DNA from: Papiliotrema nemorosa
Lineage: Eukaryota > Basidiomycota > Tremellomycetes > Tremellales > Rhynchogastremaceae
DNA length: 64,000 nt
Reading direction: 5' to 3'
Assembly: GCA_032158125.1 (NCBI GenBank)
Contig: JASKOT010000011.1
Span: forward strand, 1 to 64,000
In this document: positions 12,255 to 23,941 of the stretch, in pieces
Layout of the letters: every line of letters begins with the position of its first letter
Position numbering within the stretch: position 1 is the first letter of the stretch
Notes under the pieces: generated by a model
Database searches by the model: none
Seen by the model: the letters and a program-made list of their open reading frames with translations, nothing else
Told to the model about the DNA's origin: nothing
Translations under genes and position numbers: made by a program

Positions 12255-13875
12255 ATGGGTGAAAAAAAAGCAGACATCCCGATGCTGGGCGAGTCTGAAG
12301 TGATGGATGGAGGTTCACCCGAGATCGAGCTCTCGGAAAAGACTGTCAAAGAGGAGAAAGAGGATGAAGGCCATGTCAGCTTGATCGTCGGTGCGTCTAA
12401 GCCTCGTTCCTTCTCACATCAGCTGACTTTCAGGAACCTGGGTCAGAAGAGTCCCCGCTCATGGAACACCGCTGACAGTGGTAGATCGGGTTGAGCGTGA
12501 TACTCACCTTCTTCAACAAGTACATCTTGACGACTCTAGACTTTCCCTATGTACGTTTGCACGTCCTAGCTTGAGGATCCTGGCTGACACCCTTACAGCC
12601 AATCTTCCTGACTTCTGTCCATATGGTCGTCATTGTACGTCTTCACGCCGCGACTAGTCGATGGACCGAGCTCAGGACAGACTATCGGAACGCGGATAGT
12701 GAATTTCAACTTTCAGTCAAAAGATGAAGACGAAATGACACTGACCGAGGACATCTCAGTGCGCTTCTCTTGTTCCATCTTCTAGGTCGAGCTGATCAGC
12801 GGTGGAAATCGTGGTCCCGTACAATCTTACCCATCTCCATCCTCTTCTCCGCCTCGCTCATACTATCTAACATGGCTTACGTCCACCTGGACGTAAGCAT
12901 CATCCAAATGATCAAGGCTCTAACGCCTATCGTCACTCTGATCATTCAACTAGCAGTCGGTCTCAAGGGCAAGTCCACCTACAATCTGCACCACTCCCAG
13001 TGAATTTGATGTCCACTGAAGTGTAGAGTACAACCATGTATTGCTCGCTTGTATCCTCTTGCCCACCATGGGAGGGATTATCGCTTCTCAAGCCCAAAAT
13101 ACCTTCTCCACTTTCGGTCTGTTATGCCAGCTCGGTGCTGTCTGCGTTAGTCCTTCAATAGGATATGGTGCCTGCTGACGATCTCAGACAGAAGCAGGAA
13201 GGATGATAGTCGCGCAAGTCACACTTGCCAACCATTCTCTCACCCCTTCAAGGTGTATCAAGATGTACGCCCCGGTAAGTTTCGACCCCTCACGCGCCTA
13301 CTGCCCATCCCTTCGACATGTTCAGACCCATGTGGCTGACGATAGGTATGCGCGGTACTCATTGCATGCATGGTACCCCTCACCGAGGGTCTCGCCCCCA
13401 TACGGAACTTTCACAAAGTCGGAGCGTTGTTACTCGCCACTGATGCGTTGATCGCTTGGGCGTTGAACATGGGCAGTATGAACGTCATACAGACTGTAGG
13501 AAGCTTAGCTCTGTCTCTGTTTGGATACGTCAAGGTGAGCTCCTGCCTCTCTCTCATATTCCAGCGAGATAGTTGATATGGCAGGACGTGGTGATTATCT
13601 CACTGTCAGTAATGCTGTTAGGGTCTCATATCAGCTCGTTGCAGTGGTTCGGTGAGTCATACGATCTGCCTCCTGTAGTGTGCGTGCTCACGGCCCCAGG
13701 CTACATTCTCACTCTGCTTGGCGCTGGGACATACAGAATCACCGGTGGGCAGGTGAATGAGATCCAGATGGAGATGGTGTTGTGGCCAATATTGCAGATG
13801 CGACACTACATCCAGGAGAGTGTCAACAAATGGAGGACCGACGGGCGGGGGCAGTATCACGAGATCCCTGTATGA
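12255..13875 (+). CDS. Triose-phosphate / nucleotide-sugar transporter family (TPT, drug-metabolite superfamily)
   Basis: This is a multi-pass membrane protein of the TPT family, which exchanges phosphorylated sugars or nucleotide sugars across Golgi or ER membranes. My 11-exon model stays in phase and gives 376 residues: an acidic cytosolic N-terminus, then about ten hydrophobic segments. Family landmarks are the first helix with FFNKYILTTLDFPYPIF, the block LILSNMAYVHLDVSIIQMIK and the second-half segment LNMGSMNVIQTVGSLALSL. Two features are odd. Exon 2 (12434-12441) appears to be only 8 nt, completing the conserved GTW before the first helix. The intron at 12969-13026 starts with GCAAGT and not GT. 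Both are forced by reading frame, because no GT alternative restores the family motif. The substrate cannot be predicted from the sequence. Confidence 0.85.
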
Positions 13876-14137
13876 ACTGTCTTGACACCGAAAAATGTCG
13901 AAGAGGGACTGTTGAATAGAGAACAATGCTCTCATGAAACTGTTGCATGAGGCCAAATCAGAGGCAAGGCCAAGGCTGGAAATTGTCTCGGCGGACTGAC
14001 ACCGATTTGAGCTGACGGCAAGAAGCAAATGACATATTCATACTCGTACTGTAGCGGACGACAAGACTCCATGGCCAGACTCAACCCCTACCCACATCTA
14101 CTCAAGACCCTTTACCACTCAATAAAGCACTCAGCAC

Positions 14138-15609
14138 CTATTTGACTTCCAAGTTTCCAACCATTGGCTTGATAACCGGTCGTCCCTCCTTATCCCTACC
14201 CCTCTTCATATCCTCAAACGCCTCGTGTGCCTTTTGCAGCGGATACCTCTGCGAGACCATCTTTCCAACATCTCCCAATTGGCCTGAACCCAGCAGAGCG
14301 ATAGCTTCAGGGTAAGTGTTGCAGTATCGGAAGACACCGATGAGGTCGACTTCTCGAAGAAGAGAGACTCCGGTGGGTAGAACAAGATTGGCAGTTCCCA
14401 TGCCAACGTAGAGGACTTTTGACCCTGGTGCCGCGGCCTGGATCGTCAGCTTTGACTCCACGGTAGTGAGAGCGATGGGAGAACTCACCATTGGAGCAAG
14501 TTGCATACATGATTCCACACCGGTGCACTCGAAGACTGCATCGAAACCCTCCGACAATCCTTCGACGCTGGTAACCGCCTCGCTAGCTTTCAATCCTTCC
14601 CAACCCGACTTTGCCACGTCCAGCGCCTCGAAACCGCTCACTCGAGGACCCTTGGGCAAGGCGTATGTACCGGTGACCCAACCCATTTGCGAAGCGAAAT
14701 CGAGTTTGGCCTGTTCGATATCGACGGCTACGACTGAGGTGGCTCCGCTTGCTTTGGCGAGGGTACATGCGAGGAGACCGACGGCTCCAGCACCGAGAAT
14801 GAGGACTTTCGCTCCGGGCTTAAGCTGAGCTCGTCGGTATGCGTGGAGAACGACAGAGAGGGGTTCCGCGAGAGCTGCAACGTCCATAGTGACAGTATCG
14901 GGGAGTCTATAGTCAGGCGCCATTCCGAGTCACAATTTACCGCACAGCTTTTGAAGAGGAGGAGTTATGCGGTACTCACTTGTAACACAGACTGGCGGGG
15001 TTGACCATATACTCCCTCATAGTCCCATCCAAATGAGGGAAAGTCTTCGCACTAGACCTAAACCTCATCTGAGGACACAGGTTATATCGTCCACCTTTAC
15101 ATTCCCTACAATCCTTGCAAGCGACTCCGACCTCCATCGCTACCCGATCACCGACCTTGAGAGTGGATGCAGCGGGCTGGTTGGGTCCTAGAGCAGTGAT
15201 GACCCCTCCAGCTTCGTGGCCCAAAACGAGAGGTTCTCGGATTTTGAAGATTCCGTTGGCTCCGTGGTTGTAGTAGTGGGCTGTAATAAGCTACCACTCA
15301 TCAAGTGAATTCTTCAGCAGATTGTACGAGGAGCGCTGTGAGAGGTGAGAGGGATAGGAGTGTGGACGTACCGTCTGAACCGCAAAGACCAGAGACACCA
15401 ACTTGGATCTGAACCTCTCCATCACCGGGAATTGGGATATCCCTCTCTTCCTGACCATATCAGCATCGATTGCTCACTGTACACGACGCTATGGGCATCA
15501 TGCCAGGGCTGTTGTCACGGGCACTCACGAGTCGGAGATCGAGTCCACCGTGACACACCACGGCAACCTGGGTAGTCTTGCCATTCGCAGCAGAAGATGT
15601 TGAAGCCAT
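14138..15609 (-). CDS. Zinc-dependent polyol dehydrogenase (sorbitol/xylitol dehydrogenase type)
   Basis: This is a medium-chain dehydrogenase that should oxidise a sugar alcohol with NAD(P). The N-terminal catalytic domain has GLCGSD followed by the zinc region PLVLGHEAGG, and the four structural-zinc cysteines lie around CKDCRECKGGRYNLC. The Rossmann domain shows LILGAGAVGLLACTLAK. The C-terminus ends in a helix ending PMVGNLEVK. The start at 15609 (MASTSSAANGK) is preceded by an in-frame upstream ATG at about 15690, which looks like leader. At least four introns interrupt the gene; one at about 14910-14980 ends in CTATAG just before LPDTVTMDVAALAEP, so the ATG seen shortly upstream of that point is intronic. 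The zinc sites are intact. Family assignment is firm; the precise substrate (sorbitol, xylitol, L-arabitol) is open. Confidence 0.88.
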
Positions 15610-16008
15610 GATGAGTGTTTGTATCTGAATACTGGTTCTGCGCTCGTCGAGAGATAGTATGAAGAAGAGAGAAGCGAGGAGATGCGTCAAGGAAATATGG
15701 GTCTATGGTGAGCCTCCTTTTCCCGCGGTGAAATGTATACGGAAGTACCGGTCCGATTCACCGGTACGGCTCAGACCGGGTCATCGCGGGGCACTCTCTT
15801 ACCCCCCTAATCTTGGCTTGAGATGCATGCATCAACGGGATCTCGCGGCTTGCAGCTGATGAGATGAGGTCAAGGTGCATGTACCATGGTGAGACTGGGT
15901 ATATAGAAGATCAAGCATCGACAACTAAACCAAAAACAAGAACTCCACGAATACTACGAAAACAGGAGGATCGCCGCGAGTCTACCACGGTTATCTCCGC
16001 GATGGGAT
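15610..16008. other. Intergenic region, dehydrogenase promoter and YPK1 3' UTR
   Basis: About 400 bp lies between the stop of YPK1 and the start of the polyol dehydrogenase, both minus strand. No gene is seen. The sequence is punctuated by CCGG-rich segments near 15740-15790 but has no recognised motif. Confidence 0.4.
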
Positions 16009-18153
16009 CTAATATCGCCCGACCGATTCTCCAAGCGGGGACACGCTCCAACTGAAGCCAGCACTGATTGTCAGCTGGACACGCTTGTAGCGCTGCGTGG
16101 TGGAGCTTACAATTGTTGTTGAACAGTCTGCGAGAGATGCGAATCATCCACGACGGAATCCAGAGGTACCTCGGACGTAAACTCCTCGTCAAAGTTGGAT
16201 GTGTCGATAGCGCTCGCCTACATGATTAGCATACCACAATCATGATGGTGGAATGAGGATCAACACACCACAGCAGGCTTGAAAGGCGGCTGAATCTTCT
16301 TCTGCCAGAGCTTCTTGAAGTCGATATGCCTAGAGAAGAACGGGTGATCCTTGATTTCTTGCGCTCCCTTGACTCCCAAACGTCTCGACGGATCTCGATC
16401 CAGCAGCGCAGTCAAAAGTGACCTCGCTTCAGATCCACACTCCTCGGGGAATCGAAGAGGGTCCGAAAGAATCTTTCTGTACATCTCGTTTGTATTCTCG
16501 TCGTAAAATGGCGGCAACCCAGTGAGCTGAGAGTGAGCTTGGTCTTTCCAGAGGATCAAGGCAGAAGCTTACCATCTCGTAGAGCAGAACACCCAGTGTC
16601 CACCAGTCCACGCATTTTGTATAACCATGACCAGACAGTAGTTCGGGCGCCAGACTATATGTTAGCTCAACCTTCTTGCGCCTGGCGTCCACCCACTATT
16701 CAGGAGTTCCGCAGAATGCTGTTCGTCAGCTGCATAAATCGGACGCGGGCGGGGGTAGCTGACTGTTTGTGGTATCAGAGGCCGACATGTTCAGCTTGCA
16801 CAAGCCGAAATCGCACAGTGCGATATGTCCGGTGTAGTCCAGCAAGATATTTTCCGGTTTCAGGTCCCGGTAGACAACGTTGAATCCGTGCAAATGCTCC
16901 AGCGCCAACAGAAGCTCCGCTGCGTAGTATCTTGACCTTGTCTCATTGAACTTCCCTTCCCTCTGCAAATGGTGAAACAGCTCTCCTCCGTTGACGAATG
17001 CCAAGACGAGGTATAGCTTTTCTTTCGATTGGAAAGAGAATTTAAGAGGGACGATGAAGGGGCAATTGACTTGAGCCAGGACTGTTCGTTCTGCCAGAGT
17101 GTGTGTCACCTCAGATCGGGATACGATATGGGCTTTCCGGATGGTTTTTAGAGCGTAGATCCGAAGCGTATCTCGTTTTCTCACTTGCATGACCTAGAGA
17201 TAAGCCACGAGCCTACAGTATAGACTTGCCTTTCCAAAACTGCCTTTTCCGATGACTTTCAACAGTTCAAAGCTGTCTATTGTCAAGGGAGCCTGCAAGT
17301 GAGCTCGATATCACGATATGTAGGGGAACTCACCTGTGCGGGCTTGAACGAGACCTGAATGTTGACCGCTCCAGCACCTCCTTGTATCGGCACCCACTCA
17401 TCCATCAACCGCTAATGGTCAGCCGGTCCAGGCCATCCATATGTCACTCACGCCAGTCTCGAGATCAGGTGTGAACCTGATCCCACCTAGACACAGATCC
17501 GAATTGCCCATCTCCCCAGACTTGTCGTCCCCCTGTCCAGCTGTTGGCGGTGCCGTTCTCAAGTACGTTGTCACTGCAATATCGCTGATTCGGGACACAT
17601 CGAACGTCGCAGAGTACATCCATACAGGCGATGACAAGTCTCCTCCGAGAGCATCGACCAAGACTTCATTCTTGTCGAATTCCAAGACGACATATGGCAA
17701 CCACCAGAGTTGTTTCCTCTGCAGCGAGTCCCGATTCCTGTTGGGCATTCCCATGGATACCCGAGGAGAGGAAGATAATGAGGCGGAGAGTGATGAGGTC
17801 GGATGGGCGTTGAGTGCTCGTTGGATGGGTTCTGGAACATTGACTGAGCGTTAGATGACTGATGACTAAGTCCTTGGTGGTAATGTGACATACCTCCCGG
17901 AGGCAGAGCGAACCCTTTACCTGCCGTCACTCTGATCTTGAGCATACCACTCCTGGCCACTGGCGGGGATGATTCATCTGGACGAGGGTTGCCGGGTGTA
18001 GGGGTTGTTGAGCGAGATCCCAGACCTGATCCAGAGGGCGTGGGGGTATTGGAATGACGTGACGAGAGAAGTGAGGAGGATGATTCTTTGATTTCTACAG
18101 GGTCAGCATGATGGATAGGGGTATAGCTTACTCTTTCCTAATTTCCACGACAT
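16009..18153 (-). CDS. YPK1: AGC-family protein kinase Ypk1/Gad8 (TORC2 effector)
   Basis: This Ser/Thr kinase acts downstream of TORC2 and PDK1 in sphingolipid, membrane-stress and growth control. The start is MSWKLGK at 18153. A Ser/Pro-rich segment is followed by a C2-like domain (from [10 protein letters not shown] to about the segment [12 protein letters not shown]), then the kinase domain with the loop GKGSFGKV, the catalytic motif [11 protein letters not shown] in CDFGLCKLN and the activation loop TFCGTPEYLAP with its PDK1-target Thr. The AGC tail ends with FAGFSW, a good hydrophobic motif, 12 residues before the stop. The intron splitting GKGSFGK from V (17229-17194, 36 nt) begins GCAAGT, a GC-AG intron. 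The motif pattern matches Ypk1/Gad8 and not Sch9. It shares a 233-bp promoter region with NUP57. All catalytic residues are present. Confidence 0.93.
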
Positions 18154-18386
18154 ATTGAACAGGTTGGAGGGGTGTCCAGAGGTGTCAATGGTGGTCGCGA
18201 AGGGTGTGAGATGCTGGAGGGATAGTTCATGGGCTGATCCCCGAGGGGAAACCGCAGGCGCACCCCACCCCCTACGTTATCAATCCATCCCCTCCTCAAT
18301 CGTCATGACGTGGCACACTTGCACCCATTCGACGACCTAGAGGTGATCAACTTCCTTCAGCTGGTGCTTTACTGCTCCTCAGCACC
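18154..18386. promoter_or_regulatory. Shared divergent promoter, YPK1 and NUP57
   Basis: The 233 bp between the two ATGs must drive YPK1 leftward and NUP57 rightward. No TATA element or known binding site stands out. Pyrimidine-rich sequence lies just upstream of the NUP57 ATG. Confidence 0.55.
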
Positions 18387-20219
18387 ATGTCCACCTTTAG
18401 CTTTGGTATGTAGAGCCATGGCACACTCGTGGAAGGCGCGCTGATGTATAGGAAATACCGCTACTCAGCAGCAACCCGCTGCAGGCGGTTCACTGTTTGG
18501 CAGTAAGTTGAGCATGTCGCTTCAGCCCTTTTCTGACTTCATAGACACTGCCAACACTACCGCAGCGAAACCATTCAGCTTTGGTAACACCTCGACGAAT
18601 CCCGCGACGAACAACCAGCCCACGACATCTCTCTTCGGCAATGCTGCCAACACTGCTACGAGCACTGCCGCACCCGCAGCGGGCGGTTTGTTCGGCTCAA
18701 CCACCAACAACACCACTCAACCTGCCGCTTCGACCGGAGGTCTCTTTGGATCCCTGGGACAGAACACCGCTCAACCCGCTCAACAGGGCGGCTTGTTCGG
18801 CCAAACCGCCCAGACTACCCAAAACAACCAGCAACAACAGCAACCACAGCAAACAAGCAGTCTGTTCGGCAACACGTCCACCACCGCTGGTCAACCCGCT
18901 CAGTCTACTTCGCTTTTCGGTTCCACAGCTGCCAAACCTGGCGGACTGTTTGGAAGTACCAATACTGGTGGAGGGTTGTTCGGTCAAACGCAGACACAAC
19001 CTGCCCAACAACCTACAACAAGTCTGTTTGGAGGAGGAGCTCAACCCTCCACTGGTCTGTTTGGATCGACCACTCAGCCTCAACAGCAAAATCTCGGTGC
19101 ATCCGCACAAGCTTCTCAGCAACCAGCTGTTAGATCGACTTTGTTCGAGTCCCAGTCACAGCCTAGAACGCTGTTTGAGGTGAAGAATGAGAAGACGATG
19201 GAAGAACGGATGGTAGCGGTCAAGAATGCTTGGGACCCGTCTAACCCGGATTGCCAGTTCAAGGTGAGTTAGAGCTTCAGCGTGGAGGGAGCCTTCAGCT
19301 TATGTATAGTACTACTTCTACAACGTTGTTGCACTAGGAACAGCGGGACAGTACGCTAGACCGCAATATGGTTCCCTGGCCGAGAAATACGCGCGAGCAG
19401 AGAGGGAGAATCCCGATCCGCAAAAGTGAGTTACATAGCTCTATCGGGTTCAGAGTACGTCCTGACATTTAGCATGGTACCTGCCTTGGCAACAGGCTGG
19501 GACGACATCAAGAAGAGGAGTAACCTGCAAGAACAGCTCGCAGCGTCGCACCAAGAAAAGATGAATGTAAGACCCAAAAATCCTTACAAGTAGTCGAGTC
19601 GTCAAAGCTGACATGTAGGAATGTTCTACTGCCCTCCAGACCATCTCCCGACAAAGCGCCCACGAGTCTATTCATCGATTGCAAGAGCTGCAACGTCGTC
19701 TCACACAACTGCACCAACGCCTTATCCGTCTCGCCAGTGACTCACTTTCGCTCAACCCACACTTCGCGTCCACCTCGTATAAGCCGGAAGAAGCACAAAC
19801 GAAGGCGAAGCTTCTCAACGTCAAGAGCGAGCTGGATGGGAACGTCAAGTTGTCCACCTCTGGCTCGCGAGGGTCGGGGTATGGTCTTCCTCAGGGACAA
19901 GGCACGCCCGGAAGGAGGAAAAATGGCAATGAGGGTCGAATGAGCGGGCAGGTGAACGAGTTGTGGGGCTTGATTGAGGAGATTAGGAGGAGGAGAAAGG
20001 CCAGTGGTGTCCAGAGTGGAGATACTTGGCTAGCGGACGAAAAGGCTCTGGAACAGGTTGCACAGGTGAGTTCAGCGTGACTGTGTCTGCTTGAATGTTG
20101 TTGACGTTTAGATTTTGAGCCAACACCAGGACGCCCTGGACAAGCTGAGGAATTTGGTAGACGAGAATGCGTTTGATGTAGACGTTTTAGATCGAGGGCT
20201 CAAGGAGCTCGGCCGGTAA
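18387..20219 (+). CDS. NUP57: FG-repeat nucleoporin Nup57 (Nup54 family)
   Basis: This is a channel nucleoporin of the Nsp1-Nup57-Nup49 (metazoan Nup62-Nup54-Nup58) subcomplex, whose FG repeats carry transport receptors through the pore. The first half is Gln/Asn/Thr-rich with many GLFG and SLFG repeats and a few FSFG-type ones. The second half holds the Nup54 landmark VKNAWDPSNPDCQFK followed by YYFYNVV, then a coiled-coil region (from about ISRQSAHESIHRLQELQ to ILSQHQDALDKLRNL) used for trimer assembly. Two tiny 5' exons (18387-18405, 19 nt; 18452-18502, 51 nt) precede the large FG exon at 18545-19263. Further introns follow, and the stop is at 20217-20219. Assignment to Nup54/Nup57 rests on the NAWDP-YFYN motif and is strong. 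Confidence 0.9.
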
Positions 20220-20385
20220 TGACAGCGACGAACTCACCATGCACATGTGATGCGACAAAGAGACGAAATAGAATTGCCCGTACAGTGGAACAGTGAAACA
20301 TGCCATCCATAGTGTAATTATTCAAATGCTAGCACCTAACCATACAATCCCCTCGTCGCGACCGACCGTTCGACCGCTGCCCCGA

Positions 20386-21155
20386 TCAGGTTCTCCATCC
20401 ACCGCCGGGGATACCTATTCTCGCTGCTAGTTGCCTATACTGTGCGGCGGCCAGAGCAGACGATCTTCCCCACAAAATTGCTAAGGCCACAATGAGGAAC
20501 AACAGGTTTGCCGTCTGAGAGTCAGCTATTGCGACCATTACAGATATCCAGCTTGGCCACGTAGATTACTCTACTGAGACCCAGCTCGTTCAACGGCACA
20601 GGGTAAAGTTGGATAAGGATCTGCGGGACTCACGACAAACTCCCAGAATTCTTGCCTTTCTTTCCTGACAACTTTGCCGCAACTCTCCCAAGCTGGAACT
20701 TCACCTGCTGGTTGTCTATTATCCCCACCTTCTCCTCCTGGATGCAACTTTGACGCAGGTAGACAATGTAGTAAACGCCGATTACCGAATGGTAGGCAAA
20801 AAGGTTGGTCCAGCTACCATCAACACAAGCCCTTTGCCTCGGACTATGTAGCTATCTGGAGGGGTTTGAGAGATGGGATGGAAGTGACTCACCTCGTCAG
20901 AAGGGCACGGTTCGCATTCGCCAAAAGGACGACAGAGGAGATCTGTAGCTGGATGCGCTACATATTCCGGCTTTTGTCGAGCGGAAAGATGAGGTTGGGA
21001 AGTGTATACTCGAGCGCCAAGGTCCGGCAATTCCTCGAGGGCTAGCGTAGACGAGGTGAGGAGGATTAGACTCAATACGATGCTATAAGCTCAGCATGCG
21101 ACGGGCTGGAGTTTTGTGAGACTGACGTTGCTGAATTGAGATACCTGATGATCAT
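20386..21155 (-). CDS. JTB-family single-pass membrane protein
   Basis: Four exons (21155-21145, 21082-20893, 20813-20634, 20514-20386) stay in phase and give 169 residues. The first exon is only 11 nt. A signal peptide (MIISIVLSLILLTSSTLA) leads to a lumenal or extracellular domain with the Cys pattern of JTB (jumping translocation breakpoint) proteins: ECEPCPSDE, then PFC..LHC, then a segment ESCGKVVRKERQEFWEF. That last segment parallels the conserved 'KSCR...EQRLFWKFE' block of the animal protein. A transmembrane helix (NLLFLIVALAILWG) follows, then a short basic-polar tail. Animal JTB has been linked to mitochondria and cytokinesis; what it does in fungi is not clear. The order signal-Cys domain-TM-tail and similar length support the call, but it is based on recognising a short motif. 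Confidence 0.7.
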
Positions 21156-22985
21156 TTTGTTGGGGATGCGATTCGCGACCCTGTCTAGGTCGAAATTTGA
21201 GCAGTGATCTCAACAATCTGATTGAATGTGAAGAGACTCGTGTGAACCCCTCCACTCTTATGCGCAAAGGGAGATCTCTGAACGTCGAATGAGGGATGAG
21301 CGGAAGTTGATGTTGGAACGTACGAGAGTTACTTCGATTGTCGAAGCTGAAACGCGAGAACCATTTCTACCCAAACCTCTTCTCATAATGACTTTCTCTG
21401 CGATCTTGTATATACATATCCTTGCCGAGACCTTCGAGTGCAGGAGTACCCAAGCTTTAGTCTCAGGCTCAAGATGAACTACATAGGGATTTGAATGCGG
21501 TCATCGCGACAGAGCCATTCCGATACATATACGCCTGAAACAACTTCTCTCTCACCGGGGAAAGTCCACCCTTTGTGGAACGAATCGCCCAACGGTCAAA
21601 GCTCTTGAGTTTCAACGTGAGGAGGAGCTATTCCCACAGAGACCTCGAGTGACTGCGCAGTAAACGCGGACGCGCGTATGTTGGCTCCAGGCACTCCCGC
21701 CCGTGGGGAGGCCGAAATGTCTACCTAGAATCGATTGGAGGTGCCCGGTGCGGCCATTCGAGGAGAACGTGATTTCGAGCCAGGGCTCGAAATCCGTTTT
21801 GCATCACGATCAGACTTTTGTGCAGTACTCGATAGTCAATACGTGCCATGGTCGCTGATGGTTCGCTGAATTGAGGGTTATCATTGCCGTGAGCGGTATA
21901 TGTGTCATTGGAGTTGCTACAACCGTCCAGTGCTGTCAGGCGAAGTCTCTCGTGATGTCTTGTAGTCGACCGCACCTCGCAGGTAGCCCAACACACACCC
22001 TGCGTGAACCATGAAAGTAGTGCAGCATCATAAGTGATATGATCAGGTCGAGTACATATACCTCGAAAGATCCTCTTGATCGGCCTTCGGGCTCATGTGG
22101 AAATCATTCAGTTGACAACATGCACTCTGGCTTAACGGCCCAAGAGTTTTCACTCGCCTCTGGTTGTGCAAGCAATTCATGCGATTACACGCGCATAGTC
22201 GCACACAACGTACCGGCTCGGCCGGTGAGACAGACAATAAAGAACCAAGTTATTCGCAGGCGCCGCCGGAAACGGGGCGATCCAGCAAAGCCTCAGAGTG
22301 TCCGCTAGATGTGGCCTCTGGGAAGAACGTGAGGACGAAACATGCTCGAAATCCGTTTTGCACCGTATTCAGTGTCTCTTTTGGCTCTGTCGAAGAGAAG
22401 AGCGCTCGCATTTGGGTAATGGTGAAAGGATAGTACGGCAAGGCTCATCGCTAGGAGCAGCTCACAATCAACTCAGCTGTATCCAGAGATTCTTGCGCTG
22501 GCTGCAAACAACGAGCAATTGCTATACACCTCGAGAGGTACATATACCCAGGATGCAGTATGATCCCCGGCGTTGTGCCAATACTACTACATTATTACTA
22601 CTAGTCTACACTATGGCTTAACGGCCTAATACATCTACTCCCTTTGGGAACACAGCTACCGAAACAACCCGCCGACAAGGCGTGAGACGAGAGACGATCC
22701 CGCGAAGGGTGTACTTGATACTTGCCTTGGAGGTACCGCCAGGTTTGCGGCCTCCAGGAAGGACGTGGATTCGAAACATGCTCGAAGCCCGTTTTATATC
22801 AACCCTTTTGTTCTCGGAAGACATGTAGAAGGGATAAAGTTGAGGTCATCGGTTGATCGGGAAATCTACCGTATCATTTCATACTCTCGATTGGATTTGT
22901 GCTCATCACACCTGTCCCACAAATCTCTCACCAGTGCATTGTTCAGCTCCAGCTCGTTCGAGTCCACAGCACCTGCCTGACTACC
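21156..22985. other. Gene-free stretch carrying diverged repeats
   Basis: About 1.8 kb lies between the divergent starts of the JTB-like gene (-) and a mitochondrial protein gene (+). Only short frames occur. The right two-thirds contain the diverged tandem repeat annotated separately. The left part should hold the JTB promoter. No tRNA, transposase or reverse transcriptase remnant was recognised. Confidence 0.55.
21523..22850. repeat. Diverged tandem repeat, about three units of 0.44-0.56 kb
   Basis: Three short blocks recur in the same order. The string GTACATATACC occurs at 22051 and 22538. GGCTTAACGGCC occurs at 22129 and 22615. CGAAACATGCTCGAA followed by CCGTTTT occurs at about 22336 and 22772. 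The offsets (487, 486, 436 bp) imply two co-linear units, the second with a ~50-bp deletion. A third, more diverged unit lies to the left: the GCTCGAAATCCGTTTTGCA string recurs near 21785, with ATACATATACGCCT near 21524. The left copy contains a perfect inverted repeat, ATTTCGAGCC-AG-GGCTCGAAAT (21772-21793). The origin is unknown: an old non-coding mobile element or local duplication is likeliest. Confidence 0.65.
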
Positions 22986-23805
22986 ATGGCGTCCAGGACG
23001 ACTCTTCTCAAATGGGCATCGAGCTCGTCCCGATCGACTTGTCGGTTGGGCAGCTCAGGACGACACTTCACCACATCTCGTCCCTATCTCCACCCCGACC
23101 CCTCTTCCTCGTCCCAATCATCTCCATCGTCCTCCTCAAAAGACCCATCCCATCCCAATTTATGGTATCACACCTTACCCACCGTTCCACCTCGTATAGC
23201 ACTGTCATTCTTACCCCACGCGCCGATATATGGCTCTACAACAGTACTAGGGTATCTCCCTGCAGATTCAGCTTCCGGTCTGAATGATTTCAGGGAAGAG
23301 ACGAGATTCCTGTAAGTAACGATTGAGTTCGAATTGAAAATTCAGTCCAAAATCGAGTTGGTCAAGCTGACGATCAGAAAAGTGGTCCATCAATCCATCC
23401 GATCCGGCTTGGAACAGAACAAAGCGGAGACGGTCCAGTTCGAAGCTGCCACTAGACCAGGTGATGGCTATATCCACATTACGGACGAACGGGCTGTCCC
23501 TCCTGCTGGGCGTATTGGGGAGACTGAAGATCTGATAGGGAGTGTGTTTGTGCAGGATGGAAAGGTATGTTGAGGACGATTCCCGCTGTTGTGCCCAACT
23601 GCATCACCCGACCCGCTTGGCCCTTATCTGGGCAGCCTCCTGCGTAGACAACTGACCCCAGGTCGTGCCCTCGACATATGAGCCGTTGCCTTCATACAGG
23701 CTAGTGACATCCAACGGACCCATGGTCCTGCCGAAGGGACTGGACAAACATCTCATCGAGGAACTGACCAAACTGGACGCGGAGGAAAAGGCAAAAGAGA
23801 AGTAA
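22986..23805 (+). CDS. Conserved hypothetical protein, probably mitochondrial
   Basis: Three exons (22986-23311, 23378-23564, 23662-23805) stay in phase and give 218 residues. The start MASRTTLLKWASSSSRSTCRLG is rich in Arg, Ser and Leu with no acidic residue for about 40 positions, the pattern of a mitochondrial presequence. A Ser-rich linker follows, then a compact domain with the segments WYHTLPTVPPRIALSFLP and YGSTTVLGYLPA, and a C-terminal part with VVPSTYEPLPSYRLVTSNGP and a charged Lys/Glu helix. I do not know the function. The regular motifs and clean splicing indicate a real conserved gene. Its stop lies only 137 bp from the PFK stop on the other strand. Confidence 0.72.
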
Positions 23806-23941
23806 TGCTTCAATCTCATCTATGCATTTTGATTTTATTGCGCGTACATCTGACATTGTCTTCTTCTTGTTCTGCTTCTTCTCGACTATCACTTCTCTGT
23901 AGAGTGTGTTTCGACGGGTCGGTCCAGTCTCGCTCCCTCAC

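Noticed and set aside
21700..22850. tRNA or tRNA-derived element suggested by repeated GATTCGAA/GCTCGAAAT strings
   Set aside because: No cloverleaf can be drawn: matching acceptor, D and anticodon stems are absent around the strings.
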